A stretch of DNA of 64,000 bases from Glycine soja (GCF_004193775.1 NC_041021.1:20428632-20492631); one strand, 5' to 3'. Positions 45,581 to 56,967 are shown, counted from the stretch's first letter. Numbers and translations are program-made. Notes: a model not told the origin generated them from the sequence alone.

Positions 45581-48346
45581 GCACTAGCGTAATAGTCCAA
45601 ACAAAATATATGCACAAAACAAATGACAATCATAACAACAAAAAACAAACGTTAGTGCCTCAGTCATAGAAACAAGATAAATGCTGGAACATACGAATTT
45701 GGGGATCCCACAGTCATATGGCTTCGCATGCCACCGGACTCTTGGGTCACGGTAACAAAAAGGTGGGGTGGTCGACAAAAGCAGGGCTTTTGCTCCTACG
45801 TATACTCAATTTGTGATGAGGAACTCAGACCTACGTAGTTCTTGATAACTGTGAGACTAAAAATAGTCTCGGTGTTTTCTTCACCAAAATGCGAACATGC
45901 TTTAGTAAAGAGACAAAACTTCCAACTGATCAGAGCAACATATGCCTTTTGGATGAAAAACAATGTGTCTATCGGGGAAGGAGAGTATGCTGATGAAATT
46001 TTCTCATAACCGTAAATGAGATCTTGGATGTTAGCATTTTGTTTCTAAACGACCATTTAGAGGAAACACTGGGTCCAACAAAGATAGGAGAAAATCACTC
46101 CAAGTGTATCAATCTCACACAGGTAAGTGTTTTATCCTAATTCCGAACCATAGATATGTCATGACTTGATTTTGCAAATCATTTCTTATCAAATCAAAGA
46201 TTACATGCATGATCATGGATCAATAGGACTTATTTTGGGAATGGTTTTTAGGTGGGGAATTTGGCTTTGAGTGTTTTTGCCTTTTCCTTTTCTGTTTTTG
46301 TTTAGTGCGTGGCGAGAAAGTCGCTAGCGCACAAGATTTTGTCGGCAATCAAAGGGAGAGGACCACTTTAGGTCGTAGTTTCCTTTTTCTTGTTTACTTG
46401 GTGACAATTCTGTACTGTTCAGATATTGTCTGGTCCAAAGACCTTTCTGGATGTTTCTTCGGTTTTCTTCCGATCCTTGATCGGGAATTTTCTTTCCCTT
46501 TTTTGCTTTCTCCCACTCTTTGATTGGGAATTTTTCTTTTTTTTTTCTTTCTTTTTTTTGTTTTCCGAGGGCAAGGAATGACATTCTCACCTTGGGTCAA
46601 GGTTTATGATAAGTTGGGATTTTGGCTCAAGGCTTGTAGAACGGCTGATCATGATATATGTCAGGGTTTGGCCAGCGGTTTGGGGATAAAGGGGATGTCC
46701 TACATTATTTCCATGATACACATGCAACAATGATGATTTGGAAATTTTATGCAAAACTGGTCATGCATGCACCCATGTGGACACTCAAGCATCAAGTTTT
46801 TATGGTCATGTGACACTAGGGCTCAGGATTCATTTTCCCTATTTTAAGCCAACCCAGTATTTCCAAAATATGTTCTTCTATCAATTTGTGCATTCATCCG
46901 AGTCTATCTTGGGTGTTCGAAAAAACTTTTCACAGCATTTACCCTTCAAATGTGTACACACATTTTTTTCAAAAACTGGTTAAGATCAGTAAAATCTTTC
47001 AAAGAAAAGTTGGAAATTATCTCTTTTCACAAGCATGTTGTTTTTTAGCTAGACAACTTTTTATTATTATTTTTCTTTCTATATTTTTTTTCTTATTCTT
47101 TTCTTGCTCGCTCTCTTTTTGCTTTTTTTCAATGAAGTATTTTGCTACCTAAACATACGTATATTTTTGTGAGGTACTTTGCTATATACATGCGTGTCCA
47201 AAGTATCTTGCTACCTAAACATACATATATATGTTTTGTGAGATATTTTTGCTATATACATGCATATATATATATTTTGTGAGGTATGACTACCTTCTGA
47301 GCTTGTGCTTGTTTTATTTAAATTCCAAGGATCATGAGCAAATAGGTGTGTCCTGCTATGACTTGAGAAACAAAAGTGATCAAATAACAAGCAGAGATTT
47401 AAAAGGTACTAGGTTGCCTCCTAGTAGCGCTTCTTTAATGTCTTGAGCTGGACGCTTGATGGCTTGTCGGTCACGGACCTAGTACTTTGCTTACCTTTGG
47501 CTTTGGACTTGGTCGCCTATTGGTCGGCCATGGGTCTTAAGCAACGCTCTAACCTTTTTGTGGATGAGCTGAGGTGAACTCTAGAGGTGATGGCGGTGCG
47601 TCTGTTGCCCGCTGCCGGCCATCCCCAGGCTGCTGTGGTGTTTCGCCCTGCGCCTGCCTGGGGACGTAGTACTTCTTAATGAAAGCTCAATTAGTAGGGG
47701 GCCTGAGGCCCTTGCTGGAGGTGATAGGCACTCCGTAGAACTGACAGAGACCCGTAATTAGAGCTTGACAACTCCAAGACCCTGTTGGACTTCTTCGGGT
47801 CCACTGGGTGTCTTGCAGGTGCGATCCCTGAAAACAATAGATGAAATCAGAAACCAGTTCAGCGATGTGCATACTTACCTATGTCATGATGACGTGACCT
47901 TGCCGGGGGGAACGGGCACCCTGTAGGACTACAGAGGCCCGTAACCAGAGCTGGAAACCGCAGGGACCTATTGGACTTCTTCGGGTCCACTGGGTGTCTT
48001 TATGGGTGCGATTCCTACAAACAATAGATGGTATCAGAAATCAATTGAACCAGATGTATACTTACCTATGTCACGATGGCATGACCTTGCTGGGGGAACG
48101 AGCACCCGGTAGGACTGACAGTGGCCCGTAACCAGAGTTGGAAACCCCAGGGCCCTGTTGGACTTCTTCGGGTCCACTGGGTGTCTTGTGGGCGCGATCC
48201 CTGCAAACAATAGATGACATCAAAAATCAATTGAGTCATGTGCATACTTACCTATGTCATGACGGCACAGACCAACTGATACATCTGCAGGGGAGATTGG
48301 CATTGTGGTCGCTGGGCAGAATGTAGCTAAATAGCAACATCATCCA
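45581..48346 (-). mobile_element. C2, second copy of gypsy 3' region
   Basis: It repeats the C 3' UTR in the same orientation (45880-46260 matches 43960-44230 and B 27720-28080), and continues through 'gctacctaaacatac' repeats (47140-47290) into remnants of the post-pol ORF. It has no LTR of its own and begins abruptly. Either a truncated neighbour or a duplication. A CTACGTA module lies at 45768-45843. Confidence 0.65.
47687..48300 (-). pseudogene. Triplicated fragment of the post-pol accessory ORF
   Basis: A 186-187 bp segment occurs three times: the landmark 'ggacttcttcgggtccactg' starts at 47787, 47973 and 48160. On the minus strand each unit encodes part of the ORF seen at 17481-18719, around the FPALITGLCQFYGVP block, but frames are broken. 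Each unit also contains a piece resembling an intron (GTAAGT...TTTGCAG), which aligns with coding sequence in A, so I treat it as exon. Confidence 0.75.
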
Positions 48347-48797
48347 TTTACGAATTTCGTAACGATACTTATTTTCCTTCCGCAAGGTTACGAATCCTTA
48401 CGGATTATGTACTTACTCTTTTTTAGCTTTCGAAGAAGTTACGGAAACTCACGGACTGCACAAAAACACCTCCTTTTGATTTCCGTCACATTACGGAATT
48501 TCACGGATCGCGTAAGCCTGCCTTCTTTTGATTTCCGGCACATCTCGGGACTTCACATATTGTGCAACAAAGGGTGCCAAGTATCTCGAAGCGGCCAATC
48601 AAAGGTTGCATATCATCAAATAATAATCCCCGGACAAAATTAGGGTATGACAGTTGCCCCTCTTTACTTACCTCTCATCGGAGATAAAAGGAAAGCAAAG
48701 ATAAGACACTGATTTTGTCCGTCCTGCCCTTTCCGTGATTAGTCTATAACGACTCTCGTCTCTCCTTCTTCTTTCGTCCGTCCTGCCCTTTCCGTGA
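48347..48797 (-). repeat. Gypsy LTR end plus polypurine tract fragment
   Basis: 48347-48652 matches 42824-43077 of the C LTR, with an extra block near 48485-48520. 48653-48797 matches the adjoining internal sequence. The right edge carries a filler: about 20 bp of 'cgtccgtcctgccctttccg' present at about 48716 recurs at about 48776 before the junction. Confidence 0.8.
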
Positions 48798-49929
48798 AGA
48801 GTCACATCCTTTCACATAAAAGCTTTGTGTAATCGATTACACTTATTTGGTAATCGATTACCAGTGACTGTTTCTGAATAAATCAAAAGATGTAACTCTT
48901 CAAATGGTTTTTGACTTTTTCAAATTGGTTTTAAGTTTTTCTAAAAGTTATAACTCTTCAAAATAGTCCTCTTGACCAGACATGAAGAGTCTATAAAAGC
49001 AAAGGCTTTGTTTTGCATTTCAATTATGTTGAACAACCTTTACAATACAATCCTTTTCAATCTTTGAATCTCTTTGAACTTCTTCTTCTTCTTTATGCCA
49101 AAAGCTTTCTAAAGTTTTCTGGTTTTCTAAACCTTGAAAACTTGTGCTATTCATTCTTTTCATCTCTTCTCCCTTTCCCAAAAAGAATTCGCCAAGGACT
49201 AACCGCCTGAATTCTTTTTGTGTCTCTCTTCTCCCTTTTCCAAAAGAACAAAGGACTAACCGCCTGAATTCTTTTGTGTCTCCCTTCTCCCTTGTCAAAG
49301 AATTGAAAACGACACAGTCTGAGAATTCTTTTGATTCTTCCCTTTCCCTTATACAAAAGCGTTCAAAAGACTAACCGCCTGAGAATTCTTTAGTATCCTT
49401 ATTCACAAAGTATCAAAGGTTTAACTGCCTAAGATCTTTGTCTTAACACATTGGAGGGTACATCCTTTGTGGTACAAGTAGAGGGTACATCTACTTGGGT
49501 TTGACTTAGAACAAGAGAGGGTACATCTCTTGTGGATCAGTTCTAGTGGAGGGTACATCCACTAGGTTGTTCAAAGAGAACAAGGGAGGGTACATCCCTT
49601 GTGGATCTTCGCTTGTAAAAGGATTTTTACAAGGTTGAAAGAAATCTCAAGGACCGCAGGTCGCTTGGGGACAGGATGTAGGCACGGGTTGTTGCCGAAC
49701 CAGTATAAAAACTCTTGTGTGTTTGTCTCCTTCTTCCCTACTCTTTTAATTTCCACTGTGCATTTTAATTCCCACTTTTACTTGTGGTTAAGTTTCTTTT
49801 CTACTCTTTATTTACTTAACAACATAGTAAAAGCCTTAGAAGAATAAATTTTCAATTAGTAAAGGTTTAGGAATAATTAATTCAACTCCCCCCCCCCTTC
49901 TTAATTATTCTGAGGCCACTCGATCCAAC
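48798..49929 (+). repeat. Copia-3 LTR fragment with hairpin array
   Basis: The 3' 1.1 kb of a Sirevirus-like LTR ending ACTCGATCCAACA. Contains one palindrome pair (48829 and 48850), a TATA box (TATAAAAG at 48992-48999), repeated 'gactaaccgcctgaattctttt' units (49195-49440), the hairpin array (49446-49643) and the shared GAACCAGTATAAAA block near 49697. Its 5' end is cut at the gypsy fragment. Confidence 0.85.
49446..49643 (+). other. Array of six hairpins, five with a GGGTACA loop
   Basis: Stems and loops: CACATTGGA/TCCTTTGTG (7 of 9 pairs), CAAGTAGA/TCTACTTG, ACAAGAGA/TCTCTTGT, CTAGTGGA/TCCACTAG, ACAAGGGA/TCCCTTGT, each enclosing GGGTACA, then CTTGTAAA/TTTACAAG around AGGATT. Four stems are perfect 8-bp helices with different sequences. 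The array is downstream of the TATA box, so it should be in the transcript leader. Confidence 0.85.
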
Positions 49930-50249
49930 AATCAACCTTTTGACCAAAAATTATGAAAGCGAAGAAGATGATTCTCAAGAAATCAAAGACTAAAGCAAAA
50001 GAGTAGAATGTCTCCTAAAAACATCTTCTTGACAACATTATCAGTAACATCTCAAAAGAGGTAACATTTGAACTATCTCAAGGTTTGATTATTGCATTCA
50101 GTTAAGTTTTATTATTGTGGCTAATTGAAGATAATTCAAAAATTGTTTGATTATGTTAAAATTAACAATGATTAATTAACTATATTTAGTTTAAAGATTT
50201 GAATATACATGATTGATTGAATTTTTAAGTTGATTATGCTTGAATTGAT
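49930..50249 (+). other. Copia internal remnant
   Basis: AT-rich, no intact ORF. A stretch near 50015-50070 ('gacaacattatcagtaacatctcaaaag') resembles the pol linker of copia-1 near 7945, so it is decayed internal copia sequence. It ends at the solo LTR. Confidence 0.55.
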
Positions 50250-51792
50250 TGTTGGACAAGTGGCCTCAGAAATTTTAAGAAGGGGGGGTTGAATTAAGAT
50301 TTTGTTGACTATTCCTAATTGAAAATTTCCCTTTTTTTATTATTCCCTAGATTCAATTATTTCTTTGTTAACAAGTTACTGAAATAATAAATGAAGGAAA
50401 GTAACTTAAAGAAATATAAACACAACAGAAAGTAAAAGAGATTTAGGAAATGTAAAGACAACAAAAAGTAAAAGAGTTAAGGGAAGAGAGAATGCAAAAC
50501 CGGATTTATACTGGTTCGGCCACAACCCGTGCCTATGTCCAATCCCCAAGCAACCCGCTTGAGATTTCCACTATCCTTGTAAAATCCTTTACAAGCAATA
50601 AACTACAAAGGAATCCCCTCCTTTTTGTTCACTGATTACAACCAAGAAGTTATGCCCACTTCTTGCAATGAACCCCAAGGAACGTTGGTCCCTTGTGTCC
50701 AGTGATAATAACCAAGAAGTTGTACCCACTTCTTGCAATGAACCCAAAAGACATTGGTCTATTGTGTCCAGTGATCAACCAAGAAGCAAATCCTGCTTCT
50801 TGCAATGAACCCAAGGAATGTTGGTTCCTTGTGTTCAGTGTTTGCAACCAAGAAGACATTCTCTTGAAAACAGTCACCAAGAGTAGGTCTCTTGAAAATC
50901 TTTTTGTAAGAATGGAGGAGAGGAAGAAAATAGAATAGCACAAGTTTTTGCCAAATGAACTTTTCTTGACAAAGCAAGTATTGAACAAAAACTCTTAGAA
51001 AAATGTTGAGAATGATTCAGATAATCTGTCTTTGAAATTCGTGCCATGGTCACATATTTATAGCCATTTGATGGCTCTTGAAGAAACCATGTTAAAAGTT
51101 ATGACTCTTGGCAATTTCTTCAAAACTAGTCACTTTAAAAGTTGTGACTCTCTTCAAAACTAGTCACTTTAAAAGTTGTGACTCTTGGCAAATTCTTCAA
51201 AAACCAGTCACTTTAAAAATTGTGACTCTTGGAAATTTATTTTTCAAAAACCAGTCACTGGTAATCGATTACCATTATAGTGTAATTGATTACACATCAA
51301 CAGTTGTGACTCTTCATGTTTAGATTTGAAAACCAATGTTTAGAAACACAGGTAACCGATTACAAATGTTGTGTAATCGATTACACAAGATTGAAAATGT
51401 TTTATCACAGGTTGTGACTCTTTAAATTTGAAATTCAACGTTCAAAAACATTGGTAATCGATTACATGCCCATGGTAATCGATTACTACTTTGTAAAACA
51501 GTTATAAAATTGTTTTGGGCTTCTGGTAATCGATTACTTCCTTATGGTAATCAATTACTAGAGAGTAAAAACTCTAGTAAAAGATTTTTCTTTGAAAAAT
51601 TCTTTTGGACAAATTGTGTTTTTCAATCTTTTCTTTGAAAAAGTCTTTTTATACTTATCTTGATGCTTTTCTTGAGGTTCTTGCATATCTTGAGTCTTCT
51701 CTTGAATCTTCTTGATTTCTTTAATCTTGTTTGAATGGATCTTTAACAATCTTTGGCATCATCAAAATAATCTTGGAAGCTTTTCTTCTACA
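50250..51792 (-). repeat. Solo LTR (copia) with TTGAT target duplication
   Basis: On the minus strand it runs from TGTAGAAGAAAAGC (51792) to ACTTGTCCAACA (50250), 1,543 bp. TTGAT flanks it on both sides (50245-50249 and 51793-51797), and no internal domain follows, so this is a solo LTR from LTR-LTR recombination. It carries four palindrome pairs (51261-51558), a TATA box at 51055-51062 (minus strand) and a hairpin-rich stretch at 50590-50900. Confidence 0.95.
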
Positions 51793-52315
51793 TTGATTAT
51801 GTATGATTTGACATGATTGGATTCTTTAAAATTATATTGATATGCTAAAATAATTGAAATAAGTAATGAGTTACCATGTATGTGTTCATAATTGATTTTT
51901 GTTACGTAGATAGATTTAGATTATTATTATATTTTAAGCCGTGTATTTGGCTATGTCTTATGACTTTATGTTAGTTGTGTGCTTTATGAACTTGGTTATA
52001 TTATTTATTTGCACTTAGTAGTTTGTGTTATGATTTTAAACTTGGTTACCTTATTGGTATATGACTGGTATTTATGGATATGATTTAGTTATGTCTTTTG
52101 TATGATTTTACTTTTCCACGCACTTTGGCTTTTTGATGTTGCCAAAGGGGGAAAGAAAATGGGTATTTTAGAAATCAAGAAAAAATTATTTACTGAGTTT
52201 TAAATTAAGCACAAATTCAAAAAGAAAGGGGGAGAAAGGGATGAGTGAACGATAGATCAAATATTGCATATATTCTCTTCATTCCAGGATTTGTCATCAT
52301 CAAAAAGGGGGAGAT
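51793..52315 (+). other. 3' UTR of copia-2 with polypurine tracts
   Basis: AT-rich and non-coding, resembling 11210-11605 of copia-1. Purine tracts lie near 52143 (AAAGGGGGAAAGAAAA), 52225 (GAAAGGGGGAGAAAGGG) and 52301-52314 (CAAAAAGGGGGAGA); the last abuts the 3' LTR. Confidence 0.8.
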
Positions 52316-53839
52316 TGTAGAAGAAAAGCTTCCAAGATTATTTTGATGATGCCAAATATTATTAAAGATTCATTCAAACAAGATTAAAGAATCAAGAAGA
52401 TTCAAGTGAAGATTCAAGAAAAGACTCAAGGTATGCAAGAACCTCAAGAAAAGCATCAAAAAGTTAAAAAGAATTTTTCAAAGAAAAGATTGAACAGCAC
52501 AAAATTGTCCAAGAGAATTTTTCAAGAAATATCTTTTACCAGAGTTTTTACTCTCTGGTAATCGATTACCATAAGGTAGTAATCAATTACTAGAAGCCCA
52601 AAACATTTTATAACTAATTTAAAAAGTAGTAATCAATTACCATGGGCATGTAATCGATTACCATTGTCTTATAATGTTCAAAAATATTTTCAAAATAGTG
52701 TAATCAATTACACAATATTTGTAATCAATTACCAGTGGTTTTTGAATGTTGGATTTCAAACCTCAACATGAAGAGTCATAACTTTTGATAAAATAAATTG
52801 TGTAATCGATTACACCATTATGGTAATCGACTACCAGTGACCGATTTTGAAAAAATTGTCAAGAGTCACAACTTTTAAAGTGACTGGTTTTTTGAAGAAA
52901 TTGCCAAGAGTCACAACTTTTTAAAGTGATTGGTTTTGAAGAAATTGCCAAAAGTCACAACTTTTAACATGGTTTCTTCAAGATCCATCAAATGGCTATA
53001 AATATGTGACCATGACACGAATTTCAAGAATGCTAATTCTGAACATCTTTCCAAGAGTTTTTGTTCAACATTTACTTTGTCAAGAAAAGTTCATTGGGCA
53101 AAAACTTGTGTTATTCTATTTTCTTCCTCTCCTCTATTCTTACGAAAAGCTTTTCAAGAGACCGACTCTTGGTTGTAAAATTTTTCAAGAAACGGTCTAC
53201 TTGGTTGAATCACTAGACACAAAGGAGTAACGTCCTTTGGGGTTCATTGCAAGAAGTGGAATTTGCTTCTTGGTGTAATCACTGGACACAAAGGAGTAAC
53301 TTCCTTTGGGGTTCATTGCAAGAGGTGGGATTGCCTCTTGGTGTAATCACTAAACACAAAGGAGGAAGGTCCTTTGGGGTTCATTGCAAGAGGTGGGATT
53401 GCCTCTTGGTGTAATCACTAAACACAAAGGAGGAAGGTCCTTTGGGGTTCATTGCAAGAAGTGGAATTTGCTTCTTGGTGTAAACACTGAACACAAAGGA
53501 GGGAAGTCCTTTGTGGTTCATTGCTTGTAAAGGGATTTTACAAGGTTAGTTAAAACACTCAAGTGGAATTTGCTTGAGGATTAGACGTAGGCACAGGTTG
53601 TGGCCAAACCAATATAAATCCAGTTTTGCATTCTCTCTTTCCTTAATCTCTTTTACTTTCTGTTGTGTTCATATTTCTTTAAAGTTACTTCTCCTTATTT
53701 ATTATTCGAGTAACTTATAATTAAAGAAATAATTGAATTTAGGGAATATCTAAGAAAGGAAAATTTTAAATTAGGAATAGTCAACGAAATCTTAATTCAA
53801 CCTCCCCTACTTAAAATTTCTGAGGCCACTTGTCCAACA
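52316..53839 (+). repeat. 3' LTR of copia-2
   Basis: TGTAGAAGAAAAGC to ACTTGTCCAACA, 1,524 bp. Same family as the solo LTR. Four palindrome pairs (52558-52834), many decayed from ATCGAT to ATCAAT; TATA box TATAAATA at 52997-53004; a 65-70 bp hairpin-bearing tandem repeat at 53205-53525; and the shared AACCAATATAAATC block near 53605. Confidence 0.93.
53205..53580 (+). repeat. Tandem repeat of paired hairpins in the copia-2 LTR
   Basis: About four and a half units of 65-70 bp. Each has a CAAAGGA/TCCTTTG stem (five copies, near 53219, 53287, 53356, 53424, 53491, with differing loops) and a second stem that is CAAGAAG/CTTCTTG in two copies and CAAGAGG/CCTCTTG in the two between. A CTTGTAAA/TTTACAAG hairpin and a CTCAAG/CTTGAG hairpin follow. 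Confidence 0.88.
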
Positions 53840-54128
53840 GATTGAATTGAGAAAATCATTTGAGTTGTTGATGGGCAAGTAACTTGTTAAGTTTAAATCA
53901 CCACCATTTTCTTGTTAAAATTGGAGCAAATAGGAAGATTAAATTTGTGCTTGATGTTGTTTTGGATTCATGTTTTAAGGCCATTCTGGAGTGAACTTGT
54001 GCACAAATTAGCTTCTTGGTTGCTAAATATAAATGTATATAAAAAAATGATGACTAGCTATTCTTTGAAAAAATAAAATTTTACTAATATACTAGTGTCG
54101 TTTTGCCTTTGTTTTCTTTTTGTCGCAG
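53840..54128 (+). other. Upstream part of element D
   Basis: Non-coding AT-rich sequence between the copia-2 LTR end and the accessory ORF, ending in a strong splice-acceptor-like tract (TTTTCTTTTTGTCGCAG at 54114-54128, approximately) directly before the ATG. Confidence 0.5.
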
Positions 54129-55468
54129 ATGGCTCTGAAGAAACTTTCTGCTAAAACAGCTAGGAAGACCGTTGTAGGGGAAGGATCCAATGTAGCTCCA
54201 CATGCAGAAATTGAGTTTGATGGATATCACTTTCGAAGCGAGGAGCATCAACGCCTTATTGAGGTGATTAAGGATTGGTCTTTTCTCAAAGAAAGATGGG
54301 TCCAACTAGCGGAGGAAGAGTGTGCAGAATTCCAAGCCAAAGTTGCCAGGAGGCGTTAGACACAGCTGACAGAGCCTATGGCGAAGTATGATCCTGAAGT
54401 AGTCATTGAGTTTTACGCAAACGCCTGGCTCACTAAAGAAGGAATCATGGACAAGCGCTCCTGGGTGTAGGGCCAATGGATCCCATATGACACAGATGCC
54501 ATAAACCAATTGTTGGGGCATCCGTTGATCTTAGAAAAGGGGTAGTGATGCGAATACATTGAGAGAAGAAGCCAATTTTTCAGATTTTGATGAAGACGTT
54601 ATAGGTCAGCTACTTTGCTCCCCAGGACATATTTTGCATGGAGCGTAGCAGGGAGGCGGTGCGGATCATGTGTGGTAGCATGACCACTCTAACTCAAATC
54701 TAGATGATGCTCCTGCTCGGTAAAATCCTTCCTAGTGACCATAACTCTGATCTCACACTACCTAAATGTCAGCTGGTCTACAGCATCATGACCCAGATCA
54801 ATGTCCATGAGGCACAGCTTATCTCAGATGCCATCCACCAGTTAGGAGGTATTGCACCCCCGAGACACCCAGTGGACCCAAAGAAGTCCAATAGGGCACT
54901 GGGATCTCCGACATTGATTATAGGTCTCTGCCAATTCTATGGAGTACCAGTCGCAACGACAAAGCTCATCTGGCCTCCCATTAAAAAGACATTCAATGAG
55001 AAATATTGCAAGCCGAGGTAGGTACAGCACTCAGGGCAAGACCAACAGCAACAGCCGGCCACAGATGCACCACCACCACCTCCATATTAGCCATCATCTC
55101 TAGAGTCCATCTCAGCTCACATGCATAGGATGAAGCTCCAGATGCACGCATACATGCAGCATTTGGCTGATCAGTAGGCAGCAAACCATAAGGGCCAGAT
55201 GCAGTTGAATGATAGCTTTTATCAGTATACACTGCACCATCATCTCCAGGACCCTAACCCTTACGGTCTACTCCCGAGCAGTTCAGAACCACTATCGCAT
55301 GGCCTGGGGATAGGCCCAATTTTTAGAAGGAGGCAAGTCCTGCAGATGCTCAAAGAGCTTCCAAAGGGAACGAAGGCGGAGCTGAGGATGATGGAGACAT
55401 GGCAGATTTGCTTGATTTCTTCATTGGAGGAGGTTGAGTTCCCCGACCACGATCTTCTAAATTTGTAA
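54129..55468 (+). pseudogene. Accessory ORF of element D (plant transposon protein type), broken
   Basis: Homologous to 17481-18719. The start MALKKLSAKTARKT parallels the A start. The frame is open to TAG 54357-54359 (Trp in A), continues to about 54540 with more stops, shifts, and is recognisable again at 54704-55021 (LPSDHNSDLTLPKCQLVYSI, then TLIIGLCQFYGVPV) and at 55199-55468. The acidic C-terminus is kept. It identifies the Trp lost at 17766 in A. It is the only coding remnant of element D in the window. Confidence 0.78.
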
Positions 55469-55974
55469 ACTTGTCTTTATCTTATTTATTGCTTTGCTAT
55501 GTTATTTTTTGTGATGATTGTTTAAATAAGAAAAAAAAAACTTATGCTTGGTTTATTTTTGATTTATTTTCACACGCGTTATGATGTTTGATGGTGTAGT
55601 CTTGGATTATAATTTTGTCCGAGATTCCAACCTTTTTCTTAAAACTAACGAGCTTTTGAAAAGAAGGACCACCAATACTCTTCGAAAATTTTGTAGATCG
55701 AAAAACAACAAAAAGGTTTTTTTTTAAAAAAATGTGTATCTTGGGGATGAAAATAATGAAGGACTTTCCCAAATACTAAAATGGACTCAGATGCTTTTTT
55801 TGCATGGACTTGATAAAAGAACAATTGTTGAAACACTGATTTGATCTGAATATGGAAACAGGCCCTAAGCTTTAGTGACTGTGTGACCACAAATTTTATA
55901 TTGAGTGTCTGCATGGATATGTTCTATGATTGGTTTTGCATCAATTTCTAATTGTCATAACATATGTGAAATTC
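55469..55974 (+). other. 3' UTR of element D up to the SIRE1 insertion
   Basis: Non-coding; matches 18950-19330 of A in order (a 'aaaatggactc' block, then 'gtgaccacaaa...tgcatgg'). It ends where the SIRE1-type LTR begins at 55975. Confidence 0.6.
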
Positions 55975-56967
55975 TGATACTGAGGACAGATGTCGTACAG
56001 GATGTCACGACATCGCGCTTCAGAACATGCAGATTGTATATGACAGTATGAACAGATTAAATAAGTAAATAACACAAGAGAATTGTTAACCCAGTTCGGT
56101 GCAACGTCACCTACATCTGGGGGCTACCAAGCCAGGGAGGAAATCCACTAAAATAGTATTAGTTCGAAGATCTAACAGCCACTGTATACAACCTTCTCAC
56201 CTAACCACTACCCATGCAACTTCTACCTAAGAGCCACTCTTAGATATGAGAACCCCTCTCACTCCCTCTCAATCACTCACCCATGTTTACAAACAAATCA
56301 AAGACACACCAGAGATTGCTCTCTGAACAATAGAGATCAACTCTACACACTCAGGTCCAACACTTGATGTTAGGGTAGCATCAAGGTGGCTCACAAAACA
56401 CTCAAGTCACAAAACTCACAAAATAACTCTTCAATCTCTGACTTGATTAAAAACCCGTGCAGCCTTCATGTTTATATAGCAGTGTACGTATCTGGGCTGC
56501 AACAACTTGCGCTGGATAAGCTCTATCATTCTCCTGAAAAATCTGCACTTAAAGATCTAAAAGATAAAGTTTTATCTTTTAGTTTTTATCTTCAATCTCT
56601 AATCCCTGAACGAAACTATTCAAGTTTGTAATTCAATCTTTAATTATCTTTTAATTCGTTCCTAAAGATAGAGCTCCTAATCTGTTGCTGACTGCACATT
56701 AATCTGTTAAAGATATAACAGATTTATGTGTCCAGTATTTTCGGGCAGGATGTCCTGGACATTGTATCCGACATCGTGGATCCTGCAGCTTCAATTCTTC
56801 ATTTGTCATTTTATCTTGCCTTGTGCATTGTGCAGCCCAATCTGATTCCTTGACATAATGTTAGACATCATGTGCAGCAACTCCAGCTTTCCTTCATTGT
56901 CTAAGTGCTTATGTTTTAACAAAATTTTAGCCAATCTTTTAAAACTAAGTAAAGCTAAGCACTAACA
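55975..56967 (-). repeat. 3' LTR of element E
   Basis: 993 bp, from TGTTAGTGCTTAGC (56967, minus strand) to CCTCAGTATCA (55975). It contains two copies of the GATGTC/GACATC triad (55989 and 56749) and a decayed one near 56857. A TATA-like TATATAAACATG lies near 56475 on the minus strand. Its target duplication partner is outside the window. Confidence 0.88.

Noticed and set aside
47817..47880. Apparent GT-AG intron (GTAAGT...TTTTCAG, minus strand)
   Set aside because: The segment aligns with coding sequence of the accessory ORF in A (around 18130-18190), so the splice-like ends are coincidental.
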